Shown piece after piece: positions 39,579-47,885 of a DNA stretch of 61,789 nt. The notes under the pieces were generated by a model. It saw only the letters and a program-made list of their open reading frames with translations, searched no databases and was not told where the DNA came from. The stretch is from a virus. How positions within the stretch are numbered: position 1 is the first letter of the stretch; each line of letters begins with the position of its first letter. Made by a program: the position numbers and the translations under genes. The DNA is taken from the IMG/VR virus record IMGVR_UViG_3300035698_024294, positions 1 through 61,789 of that record, one strand, 5' to 3'.

Positions 39579-39842
39579 TTGAATGATTTTTGCAAAGAGT
39601 GTCAGAACCGCGATGTGCCAAAGAGCATAAAAGATAAGTTTAATGAAGGGTTTAAAAACACTTTTGTTGAATGTCCTACGTCTGATAAAAAAGTAGTTGG
39701 ATGCGTTATTCCAATAAACTTTAAGATTAACTGGGATAGTTTTTGCGTTTGGCTAGAAGAACAAAATGATTTAACTGTAAAAGAAGCAGCTGAAATGACT
39801 AAGTTAGGTTTATACAATAAAGGGGGAACTACTACAACGTGA
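39579..39842 (+). CDS. Cys-containing hypothetical protein
   Basis: 87 residues from a TTG start (AGGGAGATAAAACA). CKEC at the N-terminus and further Cys (VEC, VGC) suggest a metal site. Overlaps the next gene by 4 bases. Confidence 0.5.
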   Translation: MNDFCKECQNRDVPKSIKDKFNEGFKNTFVECPTSDKKVVGCVIPINFKINWDSFCVWLEEQNDLTVKEAAEMTKLGLYNKGGTTTT

Positions 39843-40402
39843 TAAAAGAAGAGGTTTCTTATAGATTAGCAAGTGCTTTTATGAAAGAGTATAAGAATTA
39901 TGGTTCTTATCTTTTTTCAATGAGAAATGTCGATAAAACTAAATGGTGGGTTCACTTTGAAAGAGCTGCTGGATATCGTTCTATTGAAGGATGGACTCCA
40001 GAAACTCACGTTAAAAGTTGTTTTGAGAAATATGGAAAAATTCTTCCATTTAGAATTTATGGAAAGACAGCATTAGAAGCTTGGAAAGAATATCATCATA
40101 GATATGATGAACCTAACAAAAATAGTTTTGTTATACAGATGTTAGGCACATATAAAAAGATGAAAAAATGGGGAAACGGATACGATTCAAAATTTTATGA
40201 AGCTAACAAACTGGCTATCAGAAGAAAACTTTTATCAATTCACTTCCTTTCTTTGTCAAAAGCATTTAGAGAATTAAATGAAATAGAGCGATATTATGAT
40301 GATGATATGTTAGACATAAAACGTTCGATTGTTTATACAAACAAAAAATTGTATAGTAAAATGAAAGAATTGTTTAACGACGATTTTTACGAAGGGGAAT
40401 AA
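39839..40402 (+). CDS. hypothetical protein
   Basis: 187 residues from GTG overlapping the upstream TGA. Aromatic-rich N-terminal half (TKWWVHFERAAGYRSIEGW) and helical C-terminal half. Directly precedes the 5'-3' exonuclease gene. No family recognised. Confidence 0.55.
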   Translation: MIKEEVSYRLASAFMKEYKNYGSYLFSMRNVDKTKWWVHFERAAGYRSIEGWTPETHVKSCFEKYGKILPFRIYGKTALEAWKEYHHRYDEPNKNSFVIQMLGTYKKMKKWGNGYDSKFYEANKLAIRRKLLSIHFLSLSKAFRELNEIERYYDDDMLDIKRSIVYTNKKLYSKMKELFNDDFYEGE

Positions 40403-40403
40403 A

Positions 40404-41366
40404 TTGAAAGTATTGATTGACCATATGAACTTTCTGTTCATGGGGTATCACGCAGCACGAAGACAATTAAAAGAAGAGTTTGGAAAAGACGAAATTCTAT
40501 TAGAAGATATGGGTTTCTTTTATCATATACTTTTTAACAAATACAATAACTATTTCAAAACTTACGGACAGTTAATTATTTGTCATGAAGGTAAAGGATC
40601 TCTTGATTGGAGAAGAAATATCTATGATGGATATAAAAGAAATAGAGATAAATCAAAACAAGAACAGTCTTATGCAGATCTGAAAACAACTTTTCCAATT
40701 ATTGAAAAGGTATTAGACTTATATCCAACTAAGCAAATCAAGGTTGATGGTATGGAAGCTGATGATGTAATGTATGCTTTAGCTATGGAATTTGCTGAAA
40801 ATGCTGATGATGTGTTAATTATTTCTTCTGATAAAGATATGATACAACTTAAAAATCATTACAGGAATATTGATGTATACAGTCCAATCATGAGAAAGTA
40901 TTATGAAAAAGTTCCAAACATCGTAATGGAAAAGGCAATTTGTGGAGATACTTCAGATCATATTCCTGGATTGTATAGAGTTGGTCCAAAAACATTAGAG
41001 AAAATGTTAGTTGATAAAACTCTTTGGAATAAAAAAATGGCTGGAGGTAATCAAGAGATTTATGAAAGTTTTCTTAAAATTGTAGATCTAAGCGTTTTTC
41101 CGGAAGAAAAGCATGAAGAAGCAGTTAAACAGTTTTACGAAAAAGACTATAATCTTTTTGACCCAAATCAGATTGAATTGTTTTATTATGAAAATAAAAT
41201 GCAAGACCATCTTGGTCGATGGGGAAACGAAGCAGGAAATATCATAGATGAATTGATGAATAAAGGAATTAAGACTAAACCTTATAATCCATTCAAGAAC
41301 ACAGAGACATCTGTTGAAGTTGAGATTGATACAGAAGTTGATGATTTTTTAAAGGAGTTTGTGTAA
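40404..41366 (+). CDS. 5'-3' exonuclease / RNase H-like (FEN family)
   Basis: 320 residues from TTG. FEN/PIN motifs: VLIDHMNFLF (first Asp), RRNIYDGYKRNRDKS (arch), VDGMEADDVMYAL, ISSDKDMIQL, CGDTSDHIPGLYRVGPKTLE (helix-hairpin-helix). In T4 the equivalent Rnh removes RNA primers and short flaps from lagging strands. The C-terminus ends VDDFLKEFV, close to the SSB tail DDILGEFV. Its stop overlaps the PPAT-like ATG. Confidence 0.9.
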   Translation: MKVLIDHMNFLFMGYHAARRQLKEEFGKDEILLEDMGFFYHILFNKYNNYFKTYGQLIICHEGKGSLDWRRNIYDGYKRNRDKSKQEQSYADLKTTFPIIEKVLDLYPTKQIKVDGMEADDVMYALAMEFAENADDVLIISSDKDMIQLKNHYRNIDVYSPIMRKYYEKVPNIVMEKAICGDTSDHIPGLYRVGPKTLEKMLVDKTLWNKKMAGGNQEIYESFLKIVDLSVFPEEKHEEAVKQFYEKDYNLFDPNQIELFYYENKMQDHLGRWGNEAGNIIDELMNKGIKTKPYNPFKNTETSVEVEIDTEVDDFLKEFV

Positions 41367-41797
41367 TGGAAAAAAAATTAGGAATTTATGCAGGTAGTTT
41401 TAATCCATATCATATTGGGCATGAAGATATTTACCGACAAGCTTCTAAAGTTTTTGATGAAGTTATGATAGCACAATGTTATGATAGAGGAAAGGGTCAG
41501 CCAGCAAATCTTAAGCTAAAAGGAAGAAATGTTATTCACCATGGAGGACTTTTATATGAACTGTTTTATAAAGAATATCAAGTAGGAAAGTTTCTTGTCA
41601 GAGGGCTTAGAACGAGTTTCGATGTTGGGTATGAAAGTGATTTAAGAAATGTGCTTCTCGATTTTGATCCAACAATCAAAATCGTATATTTCTTTTGTAA
41701 GAAAGAACATGAACATGTATCTTCTTCAATGATAAGAAGTTTATATGGTTTTGGAGATGAAAATTATAAAAAATATTTAGTAGAGGGAGATATATAG
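41366..41797 (+). CDS. coaD: phosphopantetheine adenylyltransferase-like nucleotidyltransferase
   Basis: 143 residues, slightly short for CoaD (~160). Motifs: LGIYAGSFNPYHIGHEDI (HxGH nucleotide-binding site), FLVRGLRTSFDVGYESDL (RG substrate loop), then HVSSSMIRSL near the end, as in CoaD and related adenylyltransferases. CoaD transfers AMP to phosphopantetheine in coenzyme A synthesis; a change of substrate in this phage protein is possible. Start overlaps the exonuclease stop and its stop overlaps the next GTG. Confidence 0.75.
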   Translation: MEKKLGIYAGSFNPYHIGHEDIYRQASKVFDEVMIAQCYDRGKGQPANLKLKGRNVIHHGGLLYELFYKEYQVGKFLVRGLRTSFDVGYESDLRNVLLDFDPTIKIVYFFCKKEHEHVSSSMIRSLYGFGDENYKKYLVEGDI

Positions 41798-42819
41798 TGA
41801 TAGTTATAGGAAGTGGAAATTGTGGTTCTAAGTTAGCTACTTTATTTGACGATGATCCAATTCTAATTTCTACAGCTCATCAGGATTCGATGAACTTTAG
41901 TGATTACAAAGTAAATACGTTTACAGACGAAGGATGTGGTAAAAAATATGGAACTGGAGTTAAACTCTGGAATACTCATCTTAAGGAACTTGAAGCTGTA
42001 TTTGAAAAAGTAGATAACGAACAGGTCATTATTTTCTCAAGTATGGGCGGAGGTTCAGGAAGTTCTTCTCTTCAATTTATATCTAAGATTTTAATTGAAA
42101 AGGGAAATGATGTTTTAATTATTGGAGTTTTGCCTTTCAAGAAAGAAGTGGTTCCTCCTTTGGCAAATGCAGTTCAATCAATTAGCAGCCTTATGCCTTT
42201 GATAAATGATATAACAATTATGTTATTCGATAATCAAATATTATTAAAAGAACATAACAATGACTGGACTGAAGTAAATAACAATATAGTTAGAAAAGTA
42301 AATTATGCTGTTAATTTAATTGATAATCATTCAGTTGATGGATATTCTCCATTAACTATTGATCAGTCAGAAGTTGAATCTGTAGTGTTTGGTGGTGGAT
42401 TTTTAGATGTATCGGATGTGTTTCTTGAAGAAAATCCGCCTAAGTTTCAATATGGAAGATTAGACAAAGAAACAAAAAATGTAATGATTGCAATGTTTGT
42501 AGATGAAATGGTTGAAGATGATAAGCTTGAAGACTATCACAAAAAGTTAACTGAGGTTCAAAGCAAATACGCAGGAAGAGCAAAGAACGCAAGGATTGTT
42601 CCTGGCATAATTCGAGGAAGAGTTCTAAATTCATATTCAGAAGAAAAAGTAACTGATAGAGCTTATATCACAATTGCTTCTGGGTTGAATGTAGAAAAGT
42701 ATCTTGTTCGAATAGAGAAACTTAGAGATTTTGCTGTAGAGAAGGCAACTATTTTTTCCAGTAAGATTGTTGGAAGAAAAGTTGTTAGCAATAAAGAAAC
42801 AAAGATACTGGATATTTAA
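41797..42819 (+). CDS. FtsZ/tubulin-superfamily GTPase
   Basis: 340 residues from GTG. The N-terminal nucleotide loop is MIVIGSGNCGSKLATLF, the tubulin signature is SMGGGSGSSSLQF (residues ~83-92; GGGTGTG in FtsZ), followed by IIGVLPFKKEV as in FtsZ GVVTxPF, and LFDNQILL like the FtsZ N-x-x-L segment. A helix with NNNIVRKVNYAVNLI follows. The C-terminal domain is shorter than in FtsZ and has no conserved tail. Phage tubulins (PhuZ, TubZ-like) form filaments that position phage DNA; alternatively this protein interferes with host FtsZ. It is cotranscribed with replication-type genes. Confidence 0.78.
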   Translation: MIVIGSGNCGSKLATLFDDDPILISTAHQDSMNFSDYKVNTFTDEGCGKKYGTGVKLWNTHLKELEAVFEKVDNEQVIIFSSMGGGSGSSSLQFISKILIEKGNDVLIIGVLPFKKEVVPPLANAVQSISSLMPLINDITIMLFDNQILLKEHNNDWTEVNNNIVRKVNYAVNLIDNHSVDGYSPLTIDQSEVESVVFGGGFLDVSDVFLEENPPKFQYGRLDKETKNVMIAMFVDEMVEDDKLEDYHKKLTEVQSKYAGRAKNARIVPGIIRGRVLNSYSEEKVTDRAYITIASGLNVEKYLVRIEKLRDFAVEKATIFSSKIVGRKVVSNKETKILDI

Positions 42820-42820
42820 T

Positions 42821-43033
42821 ATGAACTTACGAGAATTAAAAGAAAGAATAAAAACTGCTGAAGAAATGGGAGCGATAGAAGAAGATGATTTAGTAGGAGT
42901 TTTGATTCATACTAAAGACGGAGTTGTAACGAAATTTATTTCAACTATTGCAGCTCCTGCCTTAAAAAGAAATATTTTTCCTGAAGACTTTGACAGCATT
43001 CCAATGCAAATAACGTTCTTTAGAAATGCTTGA
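42821..43033 (+). CDS. small hypothetical protein
   Basis: 70 residues from ATG 42821 immediately after the tubulin-like gene, MNLRELKERIKTAEEMGAIE. No family recognised. Its stop overlaps the -35 of the next promoter. Confidence 0.55.
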   Translation: MNLRELKERIKTAEEMGAIEEDDLVGVLIHTKDGVVTKFISTIAAPALKRNIFPEDFDSIPMQITFFRNA

Positions 43034-43058
43034 CAATAAAAGAATAATATTCTATAAT
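43030..43058 (+). promoter_or_regulatory. early-type promoter
   Basis: TTGACA, ATAAAAGAATAATATTC, TATAAT. Start of the long small-gene operon including primase and deformylase. Confidence 0.9.
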
Positions 43059-43078
43059 TACAACATAAGGGAGAAAAA

Positions 43079-43333
43079 GTGGGAAAAAGAAAAATAGCAT
43101 TACGAAAGAAAAATCCTGATAGGCATAAGGCTTATTTGAGGATTAGAGAGAAAGACACAAGTGAACTTTTTACGATGAGTAATGGAGCTCAAGTTGTTAT
43201 AAACCCTATGAAGAAATTTCTTCTTAAAGAGAAATATGCTCATTCGGAATTTAAGGCTGAGCTTTTAAGATTGGTCACTAAGTTTAGTCTTGGCGAAAAG
43301 AAATACAATGAAGTAATTAGAGGAGAAAATTAA
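43079..43333 (+). CDS. small basic hypothetical protein
   Basis: 84 residues from GTG (AGGGAGAAAAA). Very basic start MGKRKIALRKKNPDRHKAYL; possibly nucleic acid binding. One base before the next gene. Confidence 0.5.
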   Translation: MGKRKIALRKKNPDRHKAYLRIREKDTSELFTMSNGAQVVINPMKKFLLKEKYAHSEFKAELLRLVTKFSLGEKKYNEVIRGEN

Positions 43334-43334
43334 A

Positions 43335-43580
43335 ATGGCGTTAGATCCGGCAGAAAGAAAAGAAGTTCAAAGTTCTTTTCAGTTATGGCTTGAAGTTCAA
43401 GACAGACGAAAAGAACTCACAGTTGAGAATAAAAATATTGTAGAAACGACAGCAAGTCTTTTAGACCAAAAACCAAAGATGATTAACAAACTATTCAAGG
43501 TTTTGCAGTCAAAACTGGAAGATGGTGAAGATGAACTTGAAGATCTTTACAATTTAATGGCTGAGGTTGAAGGCGAGTAA
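43335..43580 (+). CDS. small helical hypothetical protein
   Basis: 81 residues, MALDPAERKEVQSSFQLWLE, acidic C-terminus EDLYNLMAEVEGE. Helical. No family recognised. Confidence 0.5.
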   Translation: MALDPAERKEVQSSFQLWLEVQDRRKELTVENKNIVETTASLLDQKPKMINKLFKVLQSKLEDGEDELEDLYNLMAEVEGE

Positions 43581-43586
43581 AGATAA
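43577..43586 (+). promoter_or_regulatory. late-type motif GTAAAGATAA
   Basis: A perfect motif overlapping the stop codon of the upstream gene, followed by TAATATAAAC and, 29 bases later, the start at 43615. Confidence 0.5.
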
Positions 43587-43614
43587 TAATATAAACTTAA
43601 TAAGGAATATTATT

Positions 43615-43980
43615 ATGAAAAAACAAGAAGATCTTTTAGATTGGTATCAAACGCTTAATGAAGAAGAAATAGCAAAAATAACAGTTCCTGTGTTAGATGC
43701 TGGGGATGATCATCCCCACGGATTTCCACCAGTTCTACAAGAACCAGAAGTTGAGCCAGAAATAGACATTGAACCAAAGAAAGTAGAAGATCCTGTAGTT
43801 GAAAAAGACAAGGATACTTCTTTGGTTGCTTTTGTAATGGCAAAAGGGATGCAAGATTTGTTGGTTAGAATAGCTGGACTATCAGAACCATACGAATCTG
43901 ATTCCGAACAACGACAAGCAATGGTCGATAAAATAAAAGCATTATATACCAGTCTTGGAGAACACATAGGAAAATTATAA
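43615..43980 (+). CDS. late protein with capsid-targeting-like start
   Basis: 121 residues from ATG 43615 (TAAGGAATATT). MKKQEDLLDWYQTLNEEE fits the targeting pattern with LNE before E. A middle Pro/Glu/Val-rich linker (EVEPEIDIEPKKVEDP) joins a C-terminal helix. A GTAAAGATAA motif precedes it. Function unknown. Confidence 0.6.
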   Translation: MKKQEDLLDWYQTLNEEEIAKITVPVLDAGDDHPHGFPPVLQEPEVEPEIDIEPKKVEDPVVEKDKDTSLVAFVMAKGMQDLLVRIAGLSEPYESDSEQRQAMVDKIKALYTSLGEHIGKL

Positions 43981-44156
43981 TGGATGAGGTTTCGAAAGCT
44001 AAACTGCAAGAAATTATCAATCTTCTTAAGAACATTGATAAAACAATGAATGAACAACTGAATTTCTTCAGGGCAATTGAAGAAAGCTCTTTAGGGGACG
44101 ATAAAGGATATAACGAAGAATTAAAGAAGGACAGTTTTCGTCCAAAGATTGTATAG
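43980..44156 (+). CDS. small helical hypothetical protein
   Basis: 58 residues, MDEVSKAKLQEIINLLKNID, start overlapping the previous stop (TAATGG). Single helix-like, ends DSFRPKIV. Confidence 0.5.
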   Translation: MDEVSKAKLQEIINLLKNIDKTMNEQLNFFRAIEESSLGDDKGYNEELKKDSFRPKIV

Positions 44157-44188
44157 CTATACCACTTAAATAATTTTGGGAAGGCAAC

Positions 44189-44632
44189 ATGGTAAAAGCA
44201 ATTGAAGCTTTAGTTTCAGTGAAATTTATTCAAAGAGGGAATAAGATTTTTCAACACTTTGTTATAGAAAAAAAAAGAGGTGTATCTAAATACTTATTAG
44301 ATACACGTTTTTTGGTTTACGACAAGTTTGAAGAAAAAATAAAAGAATTTGCCTTATCTAACAAAAGTGATGAGTATCACTTTCTTGAAAGAAGAAATGA
44401 ATCAGATAGAATTGTATTAGAGTTTCAGACAAATTTGAACAAAAAATGGAATAACTATTATTTTGTTATTCCAGGATTTGTTCCTACTACTGCAGGGTGT
44501 GAATCTTGCAAATTTAGAAAAGACAACGAAGATGGAATTTCTTTTTACTGTAATTATAAGGAAAAGATATTTGCATATAAATTAAAGAACTGTCAATTCT
44601 TCAGACAAGAAGAAGGACTGTTCAAAACTTAG
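44189..44632 (+). CDS. hypothetical protein with C-terminal Cys cluster
   Basis: 147 residues. Begins MVKAIEALVSVKFIQRGNKI; the C-terminal part has CESCKFRKDNEDGISFYC and a final CQFF, so four Cys may bind a metal. Lies directly upstream of the primase gene; could be a primase or helicase accessory protein, but no family is recognised. Confidence 0.55.
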   Translation: MVKAIEALVSVKFIQRGNKIFQHFVIEKKRGVSKYLLDTRFLVYDKFEEKIKEFALSNKSDEYHFLERRNESDRIVLEFQTNLNKKWNNYYFVIPGFVPTTAGCESCKFRKDNEDGISFYCNYKEKIFAYKLKNCQFFRQEEGLFKT

Positions 44633-44641
44633 GGGAAATTT

Positions 44642-45637
44642 GTGACATTCAATATACCGGAAAACATAATCATAACTTTTATAGAAGCAAACTTTCCAGA
44701 AACAAAACAAACTTCGTCAGGTGAATATCATTTCAATATTCCATCTGAAAAAGACGGAAAGCTTAGATTATACGTAAATCCATCGAAAGGAAGATTTTAT
44801 AATCAAAAAAGTCAAACAGGTGGAACGTTTTCAAACTTTGTTGCTGAGTATTTAGGAGTTTCATCTACTGAAGTTGCCTCTATCTTAATAAGAGAATACA
44901 GCAGTAGAGGTGATGAACAAATAGATCTTAAAGAAGTAATAGAAGTTAAAAAGGAACTTGAACTTCCAAAAGGTTTAGTGTTTTTCGACAATAAACTTGA
45001 TGGTATATTCAGAAATATAGCTGCAAAATATTTAACTCGACGAGGAATAAACACAAGTGGATTAGGTTATATTTTTAAGCCAGGTTCTGATTTTCATAAA
45101 AGAGTTTTTATTCCATTCTACGAAGAAGATAGAATGATTTACTTTATTGCAAGAGCATTTGACGGTAGTAAATTAAGATATAAAAACCCTGATGGTGTTT
45201 CAGCAAGTTCTGCTGTATTTAACATAGATAATATAGAAGATGAAGTGTTTATTTTTGAAGGAGTGTTTGATGCATTATCCTTAAAAAATCAAGTAGGAAC
45301 TTGTATGTTATCTAATTCATTAAAAAGAGAACAGGCAATTAAAATTCTTGATAGAATGCCTGAACGCATTATTTTTGTTCTTGATAATGACAAAAAAGAA
45401 AAAACCAGAAGAACAATTGAAAAAAGTTTAGAAAAAAATATAGATATGTTAATGGAATATAAATCAAATTCTTTGAATCTAAAAGTTTATACGTTTAGAC
45501 CACCAAAAGATTTCAAGGACTTTAATGAATATTCAGTATCAACTGGCATACATCATATTTATCTTGAAGATTGTGAATTATGGAAAAAACCTACAGTTGA
45601 TACGTTAGTAAATAGATTAAACTGGAGTAGCAAATGA
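44642..45637 (+). CDS. DNA primase with TOPRIM domain (gp61/DnaG-like)
   Basis: 331 residues from GTG. An N-terminal DNA-binding-like part (YVNPSKGRFYNQKSQTGGTF, similar to DnaG-type zinc-binding domains but without the Cys set) is followed by the RNA polymerase core: FHKRVFIPFYEEDRMIYFIA, then TOPRIM motifs FIFEGVFDALS and FVLDNDKKEK. It makes RNA primers with the gp41/DnaB-like helicase encoded 3 kb away. Overlaps the next gene by 4 bases. Confidence 0.85.
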   Translation: MTFNIPENIIITFIEANFPETKQTSSGEYHFNIPSEKDGKLRLYVNPSKGRFYNQKSQTGGTFSNFVAEYLGVSSTEVASILIREYSSRGDEQIDLKEVIEVKKELELPKGLVFFDNKLDGIFRNIAAKYLTRRGINTSGLGYIFKPGSDFHKRVFIPFYEEDRMIYFIARAFDGSKLRYKNPDGVSASSAVFNIDNIEDEVFIFEGVFDALSLKNQVGTCMLSNSLKREQAIKILDRMPERIIFVLDNDKKEKTRRTIEKSLEKNIDMLMEYKSNSLNLKVYTFRPPKDFKDFNEYSVSTGIHHIYLEDCELWKKPTVDTLVNRLNWSSK

Positions 45638-45909
45638 AAGATAAAGATCTTTTAATAAAGTGTTTGAAGTCGCAAATGGAGAAATCGTATTTTAACGGAA
45701 TTGTAAAAGTAAAAGCAGGAGAAGAAACTCTTTGTATTCCAGTTGCTGCAATAAGCCTTGAACATTTAACTATTATAGATTTTTCTATAAGTAATGGCGG
45801 CTATTTAATACCAGAAGTTAGTAAAGGACTTTTTGAAAAATGGTATAAAAATGCTTTTACTGTATCTAATTTATCGAAAGGAATTATTGGAGAATGTTTA
45901 TATGAATAA
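45634..45909 (+). CDS. small hypothetical protein
   Basis: 91 residues, MKDKDLLIKCLKSQMEKSYF, start overlapping the primase stop. Mixed alpha/beta. No family recognised. Confidence 0.5.
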   Translation: MKDKDLLIKCLKSQMEKSYFNGIVKVKAGEETLCIPVAAISLEHLTIIDFSISNGGYLIPEVSKGLFEKWYKNAFTVSNLSKGIIGECLYE

Positions 45910-46138
45910 AATAACAGAGATAGATGCTAACACTCAAATAAAGTATGATAAGTTATTATCTAAAAATGAATCTAAAAAAAGAAGATTGTTAAAGAGAACT
46001 CTCAACAAATGCACAAAAAAACAAATAAAGTTTTTTAACAGGCTTTATGTTTCTGTAAATAAAATTCCTGAAGATAAGATTAAACATGCAATTTTTCAAT
46101 GTGAAAATTCTATTAAAAAAAACAAGGAAGAGAAATGA
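45902..46138 (+). CDS. small basic hypothetical protein
   Basis: 78 residues from ATG 45902, MNKITEIDANTQIKYDKLLS, Lys-rich (KKRRLLKRTLNKCTKKQIK). Overlaps both neighbours by a few bases. No family recognised. Confidence 0.5.
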   Translation: MNKITEIDANTQIKYDKLLSKNESKKRRLLKRTLNKCTKKQIKFFNRLYVSVNKIPEDKIKHAIFQCENSIKKNKEEK

Positions 46139-46482
46139 AAAAGAGTGAAGTTTGTAAGTACGCTATTAAAAAAAGTTCTGATTGGTATAAATGCGAATTG
46201 ACGTCTCCTAAAGGTATAACGAATATATCGTGTGTTGTATGTGCGGAAACTCATGAAGCTCCGCTTGAAGATTTCGCCTTAACTAATTGCGACGTTAGAA
46301 TACGAAATGAATTAAAGAAAATGGAGAAAGAGAAGATGAAAGACGATAAAACAGATGTAGAAATAGAAATTAGCGATGAAGATTTTCTTTTTTGGGCAAA
46401 AGAAGCACACAAACGAGATATTACTATTAATCAAATGATAAATGAAGCATTAAAAAAAATGCTTGAGGAAGAAAATGTATAA
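46135..46482 (+). CDS. hypothetical protein with Cys motif and ribbon-helix-helix-like tail
   Basis: 115 residues. N-terminal Cys residues (VCKYA, KCEL, CVVC) suggest a zinc site; the C-terminal part EISDEDFLFWAKEAHKRDIT followed by INQMINEALKKML resembles the helix pair of small DNA-binding proteins. Overlaps the deformylase start. Confidence 0.5.
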   Translation: MKKSEVCKYAIKKSSDWYKCELTSPKGITNISCVVCAETHEAPLEDFALTNCDVRIRNELKKMEKEKMKDDKTDVEIEISDEDFLFWAKEAHKRDITINQMINEALKKMLEEENV

Positions 46483-46966
46483 ATATAATAATGAAGAATT
46501 AGAATTATCTCCTGCAGAATTAATAGAAAATGTTAAGTGTGATGATGTAACACTTGAAGAGTTTCCGGAAATTAAAAAACTTGGCGAAGCAATGATTCAC
46601 TTCTGTGTAGAGAATGGTGGTATCGGACTGGCTGCTCCGCAAGTAGGAGTTAATCTAAATATGTTTGTTTGGATGAATGGAGATAAACAATTTCAAATCA
46701 TTCTCAATCCAGCCTTGTTTCCAGGCAAGAAGAAAACAAATGTAGTTGAAGCTTGTTTGTCATATCCAGGAGAACACTATTTCCTTACAAGGTCAAAAGA
46801 ATGTAGAGTTAAGTTTTATTACGTTAAAGACGGAGAAATGAAATCACATAGCAGAAACCTTCAGGGAGAAAGATCATTTATCTTTCAACACGAATATGAT
46901 CATCTTAGAGGTGAAACTATAGCAATGAAAGGAACAAGCTTTGGAAAAGAAAACAATAACTCATAA
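46475..46966 (+). CDS. def: peptide deformylase
   Basis: 163 residues from ATG 46475 (GAGGAAGAAA). All three Def motifs: GGIGLAAPQVG, EACLSYPG (EGCLS equivalent, metal Cys) and FQHEYDHLRG (HExxH). Def removes the formyl group from nascent proteins; phage copies occur in marine T4-like viruses and may help rapid protein maturation. Length and metal ligands are intact, so it should be active. It overlaps genes at both ends. Confidence 0.92.
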   Translation: MYKYNNEELELSPAELIENVKCDDVTLEEFPEIKKLGEAMIHFCVENGGIGLAAPQVGVNLNMFVWMNGDKQFQIILNPALFPGKKKTNVVEACLSYPGEHYFLTRSKECRVKFYYVKDGEMKSHSRNLQGERSFIFQHEYDHLRGETIAMKGTSFGKENNNS

Positions 46967-47351
46967 GGAGTATATTAAATCTCCTTATTGGAAGAGGTTT
47001 TCAAAAAAGATATTAGATGATCCAGAAGTTGAATGTGCAATGTGTCATAGAAAAAAATGGAGCATCTATAAAAGAAACACAAAAAAGCGCAAGAAAGGCG
47101 ATAAAAAAAGATTGATTGTATTAAATCTTCATCACGTTGATTATGAAGATTTAGGTGAAGGTCGCGATCACGTTATTGCTTTATGCAGAAGATGTCACAT
47201 GTTATCTCATGACTTAGAAAGAGCTGGACAGGTAGAACAGTTATGGGCAAAAGTATATGACTTTTTAGTTAAAAATTCAAATTGGGAATTTGAACACGGA
47301 GACTTTTATGAAGTTCCTGTAGATTTTATATTATCAAAAAAAAGGGAGTAA
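46941..47351 (+). CDS. HNH nuclease
   Basis: 136 residues from TTG 46941, overlapping def by 26 bases. Zinc-type HNH: CAMCHRKKW, LNLHHVDYEDLGEGRDHV and CRRCHMLSHD. The fold is that of McrA/terminase-linked HNH proteins rather than of intron endonucleases. It could be a homing enzyme or nick DNA for replication or packaging. Confidence 0.75.
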   Translation: MEKKTITHKEYIKSPYWKRFSKKILDDPEVECAMCHRKKWSIYKRNTKKRKKGDKKRLIVLNLHHVDYEDLGEGRDHVIALCRRCHMLSHDLERAGQVEQLWAKVYDFLVKNSNWEFEHGDFYEVPVDFILSKKRE

Positions 47352-47352
47352 G

Positions 47353-47586
47353 GTGTTGGAACAGAGATTAATATTTTTACATTTTTTATTTATAGAAACA
47401 AGTTATGATTCTGTAGTAACTACTTCTGTAGATATATTAAATAGTAAAGTAAACGAAGTTCTTGGAAATTCTCCAAGCCAAAGAAAAATGTTTTTAGCTG
47501 TAGTATACAACAAATATATTAAATGTTTACCAAACGTAAAATGCGAAGAAAAAAAGAAATCCACTTTCAAAATGACAAGAGTGTAA
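47353..47586 (+). CDS. small hypothetical protein
   Basis: 77 residues from GTG behind AGGGAGTAAG, MLEQRLIFLHFLFIETSYDS. The next gene overlaps it by 64 bases in another frame, so one of the two ends or starts may be shorter than drawn. Confidence 0.45.
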   Translation: MLEQRLIFLHFLFIETSYDSVVTTSVDILNSKVNEVLGNSPSQRKMFLAVVYNKYIKCLPNVKCEEKKKSTFKMTRV

Positions 47587-47846
47587 AAAAGGGAAGACTT
47601 GTAATTCTAATAAAACTTTTTGGTTGTAAACCAGGCTCTACTTATGAAAAAATTATTAGAGAAACATATACTAATTCACATAGAAATGAACATATGACAA
47701 TACATTATAGTGTTAAGGAAAACGACCTTAAAGCTTACACAGAAGAAAAAAATATATTTTTCCCTAAAGCAAATGAGTATAATACTATAGCATATCATAA
47801 TGCTATACACCAGTTAATAAAAAAGTTTGATGAAAAATATGAATAA
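47523..47846 (+). CDS. small basic hypothetical protein
   Basis: 107 residues, MFTKRKMRRKKEIHFQNDKS, then VILIKLFGCKPGSTYEKI. No clear ribosome site; a later start is possible. Ends just before a late-type motif. Confidence 0.45.
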   Translation: MFTKRKMRRKKEIHFQNDKSVKKGRLVILIKLFGCKPGSTYEKIIRETYTNSHRNEHMTIHYSVKENDLKAYTEEKNIFFPKANEYNTIAYHNAIHQLIKKFDEKYE

Positions 47847-47852
47847 TTCTAT

Positions 47853-47862
47853 GTAAAGTTAA
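47853..47862 (+). promoter_or_regulatory. late-type motif, one mismatch
   Basis: GTAAAGTTAATAGTAAC, 23 bases before the HExxH gene. Confidence 0.4.
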
Positions 47863-47885
47863 TAGTAACAAAACAGGAGATAATA

